Shown in pieces: positions 1 to 11,721 of a stretch of 64,000 nucleotides of DNA (position 1 is the stretch's first letter; every line of letters starts with the position of its first letter). The notes under the pieces were generated by a model. It ran no database searches. It saw only the letters and a list, made by a program, of their open reading frames with translations, and was not told the origin of the DNA. Made by a program: the position numbers and the translations under genes. This stretch comes from Citrus sinensis (Eukaryota; Streptophyta; Magnoliopsida; Sapindales; Rutaceae), in contig NC_068556.1 of the NCBI RefSeq assembly GCF_022201045.2, positions 20,069,501 through 20,133,500 of the forward strand, in the 5' to 3' direction.

Positions 1-49
1 AATTGAATAAAAATATTTTCTGACCTGGGGTGAAATATTTTCTCATAAT

Positions 50-784
50 TTACTTGTCATGAAAGACTTTCATTCGCTGCTTGTAAATCTTGGCATTTTT
101 GTATGCATTATTGCGAATTTCTTCAAGTTCTGTTAGCTGTAATCTTCTTTCTGAGCTAGCTTGCTGCATGTCACAGATGAATTTCTTGATGGCCCAATAC
201 GCACAATGCCTGAGTCCCACACATAGGTGGCAAGCTTTTCCATACATTAGCCTATAGGGTGACATCCCAATCAGGGTCTTGAAAGTCGTTTTATATGCCC
301 ATAATGTATCATCGAGTCTCAATGACCAATCGTTTCTGTTTCGTCTCACCGTCTTTTCTAAAATGTGCTTTATTTCTCGATTAGAGATCTCAACTTGGCC
401 ACTAGTTTATGAATGATATGGGATTGCCACTTTGTGAGTGATGGAATACTTTGTCAAAAGAGTTTTGAATGATTTGTTACAAAAGTGGGCACCATCATTA
501 CTAATTATTACTCGAAAGAATCCAAAGCGTAAAACAATGTTGCTTTTCAAATATCATATCACCACCTTGTGATCATTGGTTCTACATGAAATTACTTCTA
601 CTCATTTCAATAAATAGTCAACAACAAACAATATGTATTGATACCCAAAAGAATGGGGAAAGGGTCCCATAAAGTCGATACCACATATATAAAAAATATC
701 AACCACTATATTCCTTCTTGTAACGTTCTTTATCCGTTGACACCTATCACATGAAGAGCAAAAAATGTAAGCATCTCGAAACAC
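50..784 (-). pseudogene. Integrase remnant of the gypsy element
   Basis: Two open stretches belong to one broken integrase. The upstream piece (784-602) has the zinc-binding region, with a CSSCDRCQR segment, then the start of the catalytic core (a GIDFMGPFP motif containing the first catalytic Asp). The downstream piece (349-50) reads as the C-terminal part ([13 protein letters not shown], then [14 protein letters not shown]), which is strongly conserved in plant gypsy integrases. The stretch between is interrupted by stops and shifts, so no complete enzyme can be made. It lies at the 3' end of pol, as expected. Confidence 0.85.
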
Positions 785-1100
785 AATTGGCCAATAGAAA
801 CTACATTTTAAAACTTTAGTAATTGTTTCTTAGAGCTGAAATGGCCTCTACAAGCTTGTTCATGACAGAATGAAAGAATATTTTGAAATTCACTTTCTAG
901 GATACATCGTATAACAATTTGATCTGCACAATACTTGAACATATGGAAGTCATCTCAAAAGAAATTCTTTATTTTCACAAAAAAAAAATGGTTTTGTCTC
1001 GCTTTGTCCAATGTTCTGGAAGTTGACCTGTAACAAGATAGTGAACTATATCAGCATACTATAGAAATACTTCTACACTCATCAATTGTTCATCTGAAAA

Positions 1101-2420
1101 TTATTCATTCCATGGTAATAGTTTTATAATTGTGTCAAAATTGAGACAAGAGAGATGGTATGCCACAACATTTTTTGTGTCTTTCTTAACTTTGAATTCA
1201 AAGTCAAATTTCTGCAAAAATAACACCCAACGAATTAGTCTAGATTTTATATCTTTCTTTGTGAGAATATATTTCAGAGCAGCATGATCTGTGAACACAT
1301 TTTAAACCAATAAGATAAGATCGAAATTTCTCTAATGCAAACACTACTATTAGTATTTCTTTTTCAGTGGTTGAATAGTTTAATTGTGCATCATTAAATG
1401 TCATACTAGCATAGTAAATGACATGGGGAATTCGATCAGCTCTTTGTTCTAATATTGTTCCTACTGTATAATCAGATGCATATCACATGAGCTCAAATGG
1501 TAAGTTCCAGTTTGGGGGCAGAATGATGAGTGGTGATGTCAACAACTGCTTTAGTTTTTCAAATATCACAAGATATGAATCATCAAAGACAAAATTACAT
1601 CCTTAGCAAGTAGATTACATAAAGATCTAGAAACTTTGCTAAAATCTTTAATGAAACGTCTATAAAAATCAATATGCCTAAGTAAAGATCTTATTTCTCT
1701 GACTATTTTAGGTGGAGGAAGATTGGAAATGAGATCCACATTGACTTTATCAACCTTAATACCTTTGCTCGAAATGATGTGACCGAAAAAAATATCTTAT
1801 TTTACCATAAAATAACACTTCTCCTAATTTAAGACCAAATTCTTCTCTATACATCTCTGCAGAACTAGTGTTAGATGATGTCAATATTGATCGAATGAAT
1901 CACCAAAGATAAAAAAGTCATTCATAAAGACTTCGAAGAATCGTTCAACCATATTAGAAAAAATGTTTAACATACATCGTTAAAATGTAGAAGGTGCATT
2001 ACATAATCCAAATGACATCCTTCTATATGCAAAAGTGCCAAAAGGACAAGTGAAATTGACCTTTTGGTGCTATGGGAATATGATTATATCCTGAGTAGTC
2101 ATCTAGAAAGCAATAAAATTCATGACCCACTAATCTATCAAGCATTTTATTGATAAAAATGATAAAACAAAATGGCATTTACGTGAGACAGAATTCAACT
2201 TTCTATAATCAATGCATACGCGTCACCCTGTAGTCACTCTAGTGGGTATCAATTCATTATCAGCACTGGTACCTACTGTGACTCCTGACTTTTTGGGGAC
2301 AACTTGCACAGGACTGGCGCATGAACTATCAGAAATAAGGTAAATGATACATGCGTCTTACAGTTTAAGGACTTCAGTTCTAACAACTTCTTTCATGTTA
2401 GGGTTCAACCGACGTTGCAT
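1101..2420 (-). pseudogene. Reverse transcriptase / RNase H remnant
   Basis: The minus-strand translation shows successive RT landmarks in different frames: a PVQVVPKKSG segment and a CIDYRKLN segment (about 2320-2200), DDYSGYNHIPIAPKGQ (about 2110-2060), FAYRRMSFGLCNAP followed by an in-frame stop (about 2035-1985), then FMNDFFIFG (about 1925-1895). In active relatives that last motif has two aspartates; here the first is Asn. The RNase H part includes FTDHAALKYILTKKD with LIRWVLFLQKFDF (about 1298-1200). Several stops show that it is inactive. Confidence 0.85.
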
Positions 2421-2739
2421 TTCCATGGTAGGTTTAGCATTTTCATCAAGATGAATGTCAATGTGAATGTAATGCATGAAGTCTCCTGAGTTTATAATTT
2501 TATGTCGGCTATGGTCCATCTAAATGCTCATTTGTGCTCTTTTAAAACTTCCAACAACTTATCTTTTTATTTGTTATTTAGGGATAATGAAATGATTACT
2601 AGCAGAGTACTTTCTTCTCCAAAGAATGCATATTCTAAAGTGTTGGGTAATGATTTAAGCTCAAGTTTTGGCGGTGATTCTGATGATGGACTGAGTTTCT
2701 TCTCTAATGGTGCTAGTGTTAACATATATGTTTCCATAA

Positions 2740-4097
2740 TGTTGATTTTGATGATAACAAATAAGATTAAGAATGATTGATCTTTTAAGCTCAAATTATT
2801 TAATATTCTTTTTAAGTAAATCATTATTTTCACATTATAAATGTTTTATATTTAATGGAAAAATGATTTTATAAAACTAATTGTTTTTATTCTTTTTAAA
2901 TAAATCATTACTTTCACATTATAAATGTTTCATATTTAATGGAAAAATGATTTTATGAAATTGGTTGTTTTTCAAAGTTTATGGTTTAATTGAAAGAATT
3001 TTGAAAACTTTGAAATAAACAAGTATTGCTTGAAATTTTGGTTTTGGACCTATTTGAAACTATTTAAATGTTTTTGGGTCATTCTGTTATTTCAAAAAGT
3101 TTGGGCGAAGTCATAATTTCAAAAAGTTGTGGGATTGACAAAGTATTATTCTAAAATTCTGAAATTGGACCTATTTGTAAAGTTTTATAATACTTTAGGT
3201 CATAGTACAGTTATACAAAGTTTTAGGGTCAAACTGTTATTTTACAAAATAGTTCACTGTAGCAGTTACTGTAGAAAACGGCGATCCGACATATTGATAA
3301 CGGCTCGCCGACATCGAACAGAATTGAAGATTAGCCTCTGGACTTAAACGGCGATCCGACAATTTTAATAAACGGCTCGCCGACATCTAACAGAATTGAA
3401 GATTAGCCTCTGGACCTAAACGGCGATCCGACATCTAGATAACGGCGATCCGACAATTTGAAAAATCAGCCCAACGGTCATATTGACCAGTCAAACGGCG
3501 ATCCGACATCTAATTAACGGCGATCCGACAGTGTGCAGAAAGTCAATAACAGCTAGTTTTTAGCTCCAACTATAAATAAGCTCAATCCAATTCAAACAAG
3601 AGGAATTCCAACGATCATCATTGAGCAAAATATTGAGAATAATTGAGCTTTAAATCCTTGTATTTATCTCATTCATTCACACATTGAGCTTTCACTTGTA
3701 ATCAAACACATTGTGTGAGAGAAAATTCATTTGTAATATTTATCCTTGAGAGGTTGTAAGTGTTGGGATACACTTGGGTTAAGAGATTGGGGATAATCTC
3801 TTGTTGTAAAGGTCCATTGACACCTTGGAAGTCAATTGTAAGCGTTTGAAGCCTTGGGAGGCTAGCTTAGTGAAATCCTCAAGCCCGGTGTGCTTGGAGG
3901 CATGGACGTAGGCGGGGATAGCCGAACCACGTAAAAATCCTTGTGTTCGTTTTCTCTTCTCTTACTCATTTATTATTGTGCTTTTATTGAATTTATTGTT
4001 TTTGAATTTATTAAGGCATTAGATTAAATTGTTGTGTGGTTTACCTAGGATAATTTTTAAATTTCCAATTCACCCCCCCTCTTGGGTTGCACACTCA
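2740..4097 (+). mobile_element. Nested LTR (probable solo LTR, Copia-type) inside the gypsy element
   Basis: The block interrupts the minus-strand gypsy coding region between the protease and the RT. It opens with TGTTGATTTTGATGATAACA, a common start of plant Copia LTRs, and ends after a C-tract and a CTCTTGGGTTGCACA-like stretch, typical just before a Copia primer site. No primer site or coding sequence follows, so I read it as a solo LTR of about 1.36 kb. A TATA-like CTATAAATA at about 3570 would mark the U3/R boundary. The left end is firm. The right end is uncertain by a few bases (4091-4097) because no perfect 5-bp duplication could be fixed; the flanks CATAA and CATAT are the nearest match. 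There is an internal imperfect duplication of about 80 bp at 2803-2968. Confidence 0.7.
3279..3530 (+). repeat. Array of CGGCGATCCGAC motifs in the nested LTR
   Basis: The 12-mer CGGCGATCCGAC occurs six times (first copy 3279-3290, last near 3518), and a related CGGCTCGCCGAC occurs twice. They are embedded in a longer repeat unit that also carries an AGATTAGCCTCTGGAC segment. The motif is GC-rich in an AT-rich context and the array ends about 40 bp upstream of the LTR's TATA-like box. This is the position of the U3 enhancer, so a promoter-binding array is a reasonable inference. Confidence 0.7.
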
Positions 4098-4360
4098 TAT
4101 TTCAGCTAGTTGTTTAACTCTTGACTTCCATTTATTAGTGTCTATGGATGGTACTGAATCAAGTAAGACGTTGATCTCATCGACTGATCTGTCAATATCA
4201 AAATTTAAATCAAAGTGAGTTAAACATGTTTGTAAATGGTCATCACTAAAGTTTGAAAGAAAAATATTATAAACTAATTCTTCTATTAAATCTACATTAA
4301 CAATTCCATCATCTGCATTGTAAGGTTATTTGGCAATGTTGAAGATATTTAGCTCCATAG

Positions 4361-4678
4361 TCATTTGCCAAAAGACAACTGCATATTTCCAGTCCTGCAT
4401 TGAATGTGAACATCGACAGTTGCCAAGAAATGTCGGCCTAGGATAATAGGGATATGCTTTCTTGAATTTTGGATTGGTTGAATGTCAATTACAATGAAAT
4501 CAATAGGAAAATAAAACTTATCTACCTGGATAAGCACGTCCTCCACAATATCACGAGGTATTTTTATGAACCGATCTGCAAGCTGTAACACCACTAAAGT
4601 TGGGTGTAATTCTCTCAGTTCAAGTTTCACAAAAACAAAGTAAGGCAATAAATTTACACTAGCTCCTAAGCCCAACAA
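4361..4678 (-). pseudogene. Retroviral-type aspartic protease remnant
   Basis: An open stretch of about 105 residues matches the gypsy protease: a GLGASVNLLP segment where active copies have an Asp in place of the first Gly, then LVVLQLADR, IPRDIVEDVLIQV, FIVIDI and IILGRHFLATVDV with the usual ILGRPFLAT-like block. The loss of the catalytic Asp makes it inactive even where the frame is open. Frame breaks separate it from gag upstream and from RT downstream, where the nested LTR sits. Confidence 0.85.
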
Positions 4679-5399
4679 AGCATTCTCAATTGTGTGGTTA
4701 CCTATACTACATGAGATAGTATGGAAGCCTATATCTTTGTATTTTATAGGAATTTTGTGTTCGAGTATAAAACTAACATTATCTGTTAAAAAAAAAAAGT
4801 CTTCTTTTGAACGTGAATGCTTCTCTTTTTAGTACAAAAGTCTTTAAGAAACTTGGCATAAAATGGCAATTGTTTTATAGTATCGAGCAAATGGATGTTA
4901 ACACTTACCTATTTAAATATTTTAAAAATCTCACTTATGGATTTTTCCTTCTTTGCCTTAGTTAACCTCTGGGGAAATTGAGCTTTAGGGACGTATTCTC
5001 ATGGGTTGATTTCTTCTTTCTCCTCTGAAGATGAGTCCTCAGCATTTATAGGTACAATTTGGGTTGTTTTTGTCCCTGGCATCTCCACTTTGTTGTTGAC
5101 TTATTTTTCTTTTCGTAAGGTCGTGACGGCTTTGACCTCTCTATACTGCTGAGGTAAACTGGTACTTGTTTCATGCACTTCTTTAGGATTGGGCATTAGT
5201 TGACTTGGGAATTTGTCTTTCTCAACAGTCATTGCCAAGGTTTGAACTGAAGAGGCAAGTTATCCCACCATCTTTTCAAGGTTTGAAACTGATTGGGTTT
5301 GTGAGTTGAAGTCTGCTCTCATCTCATTTCGTAGTTTATCAATGATGTGGTTTTGTTTGCTCGATCGTGGAGTGAGTAAGATTCTTGAAATTCTAGAAT

Positions 5400-6260
5400 G
5401 TATCCTCCCATGGTCTGGGTTGAGAGTAGTTCGGGTTCTGATTGTATGGTTTAAATAATGCCTGAGAGGCTTAAGGAACTTGAGGAATTGATTGTATTGG
5501 TCGAGCTGGAGCTACTGGTCCATTTTATTGGAACCCTTGAGACCATGAAAAATTAAGATGGTCTATCCATTTAGGATTATATGTGTTGGAGTAAGGGTTG
5601 TAGTTTGATGGCTTTCTCATTACACTAATGGCATTGGCATGATCTGGGTATGAGCCATGGTCATATGACTCTTTAATTTCCAAACTTGACTCACCAATGT
5701 GAATCTCATTCACTTCTTTAATTCTTTTAATATTCCCGAGTGATCGACTCCGTTGTTGGAAATTATCCGCTCATCGCTGGAAGAAATCTCAAATCTCTTA
5801 TGTACTTTTTGACATTAGCTCTCCTCTATTTGTTGCCATTAGCTATTTTGGCACATGCGGTAATAATCCCTCCAAAAAGTATTGGCATTGGTATCATTTC
5901 TCGTACCCATGATGTGGACACTTCAAGAATAGCCCATTAAATTGCCCATATGCTTCGAAAAAAATGTTTGTCTTCTCTCTGGGTAAACTCTGAAATTTTC
6001 CTGTGAATATCATTAGTTTTATGCACTGGGAAGTATTTATTCAAAAATTTTGTTACCATTTATTCCTATTATGTAATGCTATTAGCAGGCAATGTATTGA
6101 ACGAGCTCTATCCTTTAAAAAAAATGGGAATACTCTAAGTTTAACATCATCTAAAAAATTCTCATATTTAAAAGTTTCACAAACAGCATAAAAATCATTT
6201 AGATAATTATAGGGGTCTTCATTTTTTAGGCCATAGAATGTTAGGAGACAAGTTAGCACA
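5400..6260 (-). pseudogene. gag remnant
   Basis: Two open pieces are recognisable. The segment 6259-6053 (LKNEDPYNYLNDFYAVCETF, then LRVFPFFLKDRARS) is the retrotransposon gag domain. The segment 5713-5525 (SVMRKPSNYNPYSNTYNPKW, then HLNFSW) is the conserved C-terminal gag stretch of Athila/Tat-type elements. Other frames between them are broken. The polypurine and AT-rich 5' leader runs from about 6400 up to the primer-binding site. Confidence 0.8.
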
Positions 6261-6879
6261 CTGGTTGTAACTCAAAACTCCTAACAGATACATTTGGGTA
6301 TCTTATGTATGATATGCTCAAGTTAGTTAAGGCACTGAAGTAGTCCTTAAATGGTCTCTCATGTGGTGCTGGTTGTTGTTGTTGCAAATCCATTTCAATT
6401 TTAACTCTAATTGCAACGTGTTTGTCTGTGCGAAGTATTTTTTTTTCAGTTTAAAGTCTATAGGTTCAAGATTAGGTAATTATTACTTTCGACCACGCAT
6501 GTAAAGAGCACAAAAAATATGAGAACAAAACTAATAAAAATAAAGAAGAATGAGAGATTACGTACTAACCTTATCACGCTGTTACAATCTCACGATGAAA
6601 ATACACTCAAGGGTAAAAAAAAATACGTGAAATAAATTAACTAACATAAAAATAAATTAATAGGTGGTTGAACCGGCCAAATTAACAAGATAAATGAAAA
6701 ATTACAAAGAAAAATAATATGAAAATTAAATTATAGAAATTTAAAGAAATACTTACCTCAAAATACATGTTTACTTTCTTCTTCTTCTTCTTTTTCAATA
6801 AGAAAAAAAATTACAAGAAAACAATTAAAAATAATAAATTATTTACAAAAATTAATTCTACTAATTAAAATAACTTACC

Positions 6880-6896
6880 CCCCAGCAACGGCGCCA
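6880..6896 (-). other. Primer-binding site (tRNA-Asp type)
   Basis: On the minus strand this reads TGGCGCCGTTGCTGGGG, the tRNA-derived primer site used by Athila/Tat elements, with one substitution from the common form. It lies six bases inside the LTR end at 6903, which fixes the element's orientation. Confidence 0.88.
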
Positions 6897-6902
6897 AAAA
6901 CT

Positions 6903-8182
6903 TGTTGTGTAAATTTTATTGAACTCACAAGTGCACGAGTCTATTGCAGAATAAATCAACGATGATAAGTGTCGATCCCACAAGGAGGTGGTTGAAATTT
7001 TTATGTAAGTGATTTAAATTATCTTAGAATTTAAATTAGAATGGCGAGAATAAATTAAAGTGAAAATTATTAAAATGAAGCGCTTTGGTCTCTAAATCTA
7101 CACTCAACATGCACCATGGGCTTAATATTACTTATTAGTTTCAATTAAATCATGAGGGGAATTTCCACTCCTCGCGAACCTCACTCAAATAAATATGGTG
7201 GTAAGTGCTTATCGTGCCAAATAGTAATAACCTTGCACTAGGGAGACAATTATACCAGTGCAATATATAGACAAGATTATTACTATCTGTCAACAAAAAG
7301 TCAAAACATCCACATAAATCAGAGGGAAAGAGAAAGTAAATTTACCAAATTTAGCCCATGAAACATGTTGAGACTTCATCTTCAACCCAAACTTGAAAGA
7401 AAATTAGTTATTCATAATTGAACCAGGGGTAAAATAGAAATTTATTAAAATACGTGAAAAATACAAGATAAGGAATGAATTATAGAAAATACAGCTCAAA
7501 AATGAATTCAGTGTTGCCAAATTAGGGGGAGCCCCCTATTTATAAATACAATGTGTAAATCATGACTATCAGATTAAAATAATTTAGAAGCTCAGGATTG
7601 CGATACGTGGCAAGTTCTGATTAGATAGAACACATCGTCAAAGCTATCATTCCATATATATGCATGTACCGTATGCATGTTTTTCGGTCCACTAACATAC
7701 TGCCGCGTCATCAGTCAACGCCACATTAGCATTTTAGTCCAATAGGAGCATGACACATCATCGGTCAATGTCACATCATCCGTCAACGCCACATAAGCAG
7801 TCAATGCCACATCATTCGTCCAATCGAATTATGTCACATCATCGGTCAATGCAACATCATCGTACCATATATGTGAACAGTGTCGTGAACAATACCATAA
7901 ACAGTACCGTACATGTGAACAATGTCGTTTATCCTTTTATGTTTCTCCTAAGGTTTTCGACTATCCTAAGTCCAAAATAGCTGTCTGTTTTGCTATCTGA
8001 TCTCTCGTTTATTGTGAAATGACCATGATGCTCCTAAAATACATAAAATACTTCATTATAATAAAACACACATAATTAAATCATAAGGGACTTAAATACA
8101 TAAAAGTAATAATGTTAGTGAGACTTGGAGTTTAAAATGACGATTTTCTCCTTTTTAAATATACAATTTCTAGCACTTAACA
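6903..8182 (-). mobile_element. 5' LTR of the gypsy element
   Basis: In element orientation the LTR starts TGTTAAGTGCTAGAAATTG (8182 downwards) and ends with CAATAAAATTTACACAACA (6903), giving TG...CA termini and a length of about 1280 bp. The next bases are the spacer and primer-binding site. Within it, 7690-7930 holds an imperfect short tandem repeat built on TCAAYGCCACATCATC-like units, which creates spurious reading frames rich in His, Ser and Met. The target duplication cannot be checked because the 3' LTR is outside the window. Confidence 0.82.
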
Positions 8183-8399
8183 CTTCGCTACTGGATCAAT
8201 AACCAAGATAACTAGTTATTTGGGTTGAAATCTTAAATATATTATTTAGTGGGAGGCTTCATCTAATATGCTTGTATGTAAGGGGCCTTGTGCTATTTTA
8301 CACGGTGAGCCCCTATAACAAAAACAAGTAATGCCACTTTTGGTTTATTATTTTTTAATTTAAATAAAATTTGATTTAATAAAATTAAAAAATATATAA

Positions 8400-8820
8400 A
8401 TATGGGGCCTAGGGTTTCCATCAAAGAGAGATATAAAAAGGCTTATTTTCTCTAAAACAAAATAAAGAGCCACAATATACAGACCAAAGAAAAAGAGTTT
8501 TTGTCTCTAATTTTGAAATGAATATTTTCTCTTACTTGTTGCTTTTAGTGGTGATAAAGGCGTCGACACGTCAAGTACAGATGAAACTTGAGTCATAACC
8601 TGGAAGATCATTGGTGACGGATCGTGATCCAACAAGCGTGGTGGTGACGGATCGTGATCTAACAAGAGTAGTGGTGACGGATCGTGATCTAGTAGCCTAG
8701 ATTAATTTCGATTGTTCATCTTCTCGGATTATTAAGATATGACTTTCTAGATTACGAATTCTTATATATTGTATGAGATCGATCCTAAAAGTTTTTATGA
8801 GAAAAACTAATTTTTAACCA
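8400..8820 (+). mobile_element. Probable degraded LTR fragment
   Basis: A TATA-like GATATAAAAAGG (about 8429) is followed by a leader-like stretch, three 30-bp tandem repeats and then a sequence ending TTTTTAACCAACA near 8822. The arrangement resembles the U3-R-U5 part of a Copia-type LTR, but no partner LTR or coding domain is visible, so the class is uncertain. The flanks 8183-8400 and 8823-9276 show no gene. Confidence 0.35.
8612..8700 (+). repeat. Three 30-bp tandem repeats
   Basis: Units begin at 8612, 8642 and 8672 with TGGTGACGGATCGTGATC; the third diverges at its 3' end. The exact 30-bp period shows recent tandem duplication within the LTR-like fragment. Confidence 0.9.
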
Positions 8821-9276
8821 ACATCAATGACTTTTTCCGGGCCGGGAAGAGCACTTCCTACTGCATACTGCAGAGGAGAGGAATTTGGATGGGTTTTATG
8901 CACGTCAATGGGATACAATTAATTTAGAGGAGAAATTTGATAGAGAAATATGCCTCTGATCCCTATACTGATCATTGTTTGTAATTAATTTATGTTAACT
9001 ATCCAGCGGTACCCCTGTTTCTTCAAACTCCCTAGCCTTTACATAAAATCTACAGAGCAACACACTCGCACATAAAGATGGATGCTTATCTGTATGCTTT
9101 TCGATTCATTAGCTCATTCAATCCTTACTACACACAATATTTTGTTATGATGTAAATAAAAATGATGAAGACATATTTACTGCTCTTAGTATTTTTCTTA
9201 GCAGTAAATTGCTCCTAAATTCTAATAAATACATTTTCACATCCTTGCACTGCAGGGTATCTCTAATGGGCATGAG

Positions 9277-11079
9277 TGTAATACCTCAATTCTCCTAAGG
9301 GTATTTAAGTCTTTTTAGTTTTTAGTAATCTTTTTTACCCTAGTATAAATAGAATAATATGTCTTTCCCATTAAGAGAGAGAGAGGGAGCGAGAGATCGA
9401 TTGAAAAAAGAAAATGACAAAAAGAGAGAGAGATGGAGAGAAAAGAGAGAAAAGAAAAGAAGAAAGTCTTCTTCTTCTTAGTTCTGTCGTAGGCAACACA
9501 TGGGATCAAGTTGTATTGTTTGAATTAGATATTGTTGGGAGAAGTTTTGGAGGTAAATTTTAATTCTTCATTTTCTTTATTTGCAATAGAAGTAGAAACC
9601 TAAGATTTTACAGAAAATATGTTGTTAGCGTATTATTACGAAAATCATAGTAATTTGTACAAATTGATTTTGATTCTGATTTTTTGATAGGTTAAACTAG
9701 ACATCGTCTAGAATGTTTTGAAACTTGTTTCAAGTTAATCTAATAAGATTTCAATTAATTACAATTTTTCAAAATCAAGTCTGAAAACTTGGAAATTTCT
9801 AATTTCAGTGAAGAACATAAATTACGAAATTATTTTTACCATAGCTAGACTTCTTTAAAATTTATGAAATTTGGATAAATAATTTTTATATATGTCTAGT
9901 GTGATTCTATAAATTTTCATGATTGTATGATAAACTAATAAATTATTTTGTATTTTTAAAGCAAGTATGTTCACAATGGAAAACTGTTTGACAGCATTGA
10001 TGATGTTCGAAACGTAAATTATTTTCAATAGTTTTTGAAGGAATTAAATTATGAAATTTTTATCAATGAATTTTTAATATGCATGTTAGCATATGGTCTG
10101 TAAAATTTGAGATTTTTATAATATGGGGATAATTTATTAAAAACTAGAGAATATGAATTATTCTGTTTTGAGGGCCGAATATTAAGGACATTAGAGTTTA
10201 TGATTAAGACTTGATTATATCTTATGAGAATTTTATTGATGATTTTAGGTCGATGATATTAGTACGCATTTGTTACATGATGATGCCAAGAGGTAAGTAA
10301 ACTAGAATTTTAAATTAATCACAATAAACAATATATATATGTTTGACTTGTGTGAAAAACCTATCTTTAATATATATGTACGAATATAGATTTATATGTG
10401 CCTCTACCCATGTGTTTGTGTGATGTGTGTTATGTGTTGAGTGTGATTATGTACATGGGCATAAGTATGTGTGAAATTTCATTGGCATAAGCACAAAAAT
10501 ACATTAAGTTTTCTATGAATGAGAAAGTGGATTTTAATAAATGGAATTTATACTTTATGAGATTTTGCATTGGGGTCACCTCTTAAAGTTGTGTGGGGGC
10601 CACCTCTCGAGGGCTAACGTGCCGCGAAGTGCCACGCATGGTGTAAAGTATCATGCACAGCGCAAAGTGCCACATTGCAAGATATGTATTTTGTTGAAAG
10701 AAAATGTGAAAGTTTGAAAGCGACATAAAGAGATTTTGATGAATTTGTTTTACAGTATTTCCAAAAGATCATGACATATCATCCATTGCATTATGTATAA
10801 GTATGTATGTATTTTGGTATAAAAAAAAACTAGTTTGCTTACTGAGTTTTGTACTCATTATAGTTTATTGTGATTTTATTTTCAGAAGTCAAGATTGATT
10901 CATGATGAGTGAGAAGATGGATTTGAATTGAGAATGATAGATGGTTTGGCTAAGTTCTTAAATTATTCCTCTGGCTTTTATATTTTAGGCTTGAATTATT
11001 ATTAGTTGTAAAGAGTTATTTAAATTCATATGTGAGTTGCGGTCAGATTTATCCTCAGAATTCGAACTGGGGTGTTACA
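9277..11079 (+). mobile_element. Solo LTR, gypsy chromovirus-type
   Basis: The block starts TGTAATACCTC and ends GGGGTGTTACA. Such near-inverse termini are characteristic of Tekay/Del-like chromovirus LTRs. A TATA-like AGTATAAATAGAATA lies at about 9340, followed by a purine-rich GA tract. The 3' part (10560-10960) carries GTGCCACGC-type repeats and a TTGCTTACTGAGTTTTGTAC stretch typical of these LTRs. No internal gag-pol is present, so it is a solo LTR of about 1.8 kb. The 5-bp flanks (ATGAG and TGTTC) do not match, so the target duplication is lost or the ends were rearranged. Orientation is inferred from the TATA box. Confidence 0.75.
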
Positions 11080-11338
11080 TGTTCATTCCATGTTACAATA
11101 GGTAAACCACCGTTCCTCTCATCTAAAACCTTCAACTACTGGTTCGATGACAATAGTACTTAAGATCACAGAAAATTAAAAAGGCTATAAATCATTCATT
11201 ATCATGCTAACAAATTCATCTGGCTTTTATCACAACTTGCAACTAGAGATAAACTCAAGCATTGATAAGACTAGCCGATCTCAGGGTGCACTCAATTTGC
11301 TAACATTGTGTGTGCTGCATATGTATATGCATGTATTT

Positions 11339-11383
<45 letters not shown>
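11339..11383. repeat. Compound (GT)n(GA)n microsatellite
   Basis: About 12 GT units run directly into about 10 GA units. The tract would be polymorphic. No gene is seen between the solo LTR end (11079) and the truncated Alba copy. Confidence 0.95.
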
Positions 11384-11721
11384 CACAAGAAAGACATATG
11401 ATACTTTGTATGTCTGTTCCTATTACTCTCCTGGAAAATGAAGTACCCCTGTATCTAACATGAAAAGCAGTACCATAAGTTTGATCAAAACGACATTCAG
11501 AATTTTAAAGTGAACAAAGGAAGACACATTGGTGCCAGACACAATCAGATCTGCTCCCACCAAACTGGCTCTCCTCCAACTCTGATGCATGGTCATGCTA
11601 GCAGTAGCTAGAAAGTAGCACTCTGATAATCTTCATCCGATTATCTCTCTACTGAAACCTTCTTAAAGTCTGGAAAATAATTATTACATTTTTGGACCAT
11701 AGAAATTAAACTCCTATGTCT

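Larger units (their letters stand above)
1..8182 (-). mobile_element. Degenerate Ty3/gypsy retrotransposon, Athila/Tat-like, 3' end outside window
   Basis: Read on the minus strand the order is 5' LTR (6903-8182), primer-binding site (6880-6896), gag (about 6260-5400), protease (about 4680-4360), reverse transcriptase (about 2420-1500), RNase H (about 1480-1100) and integrase (about 790-50). The 3' LTR must lie left of base 1. The tRNA-Asp-type primer site and the FMDD-like polymerase box followed by a conserved FG are typical of the Athila/Tat branch of plant gypsy elements. The copy is dead: frameshifts and stops break every domain, the protease catalytic aspartate is glycine, and the first aspartate of the polymerase box is asparagine. 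A second LTR sits inside the protease-RT linker (2740-~4097), so this element is older than that insertion. The lineage call is inference from motifs. Confidence 0.88.

Noticed and set aside
7750-7980. His/Ser/Met-rich frame, briefly considered as a metal-binding peptide
   Set aside because: It comes from short tandem repeats inside the gypsy LTR.
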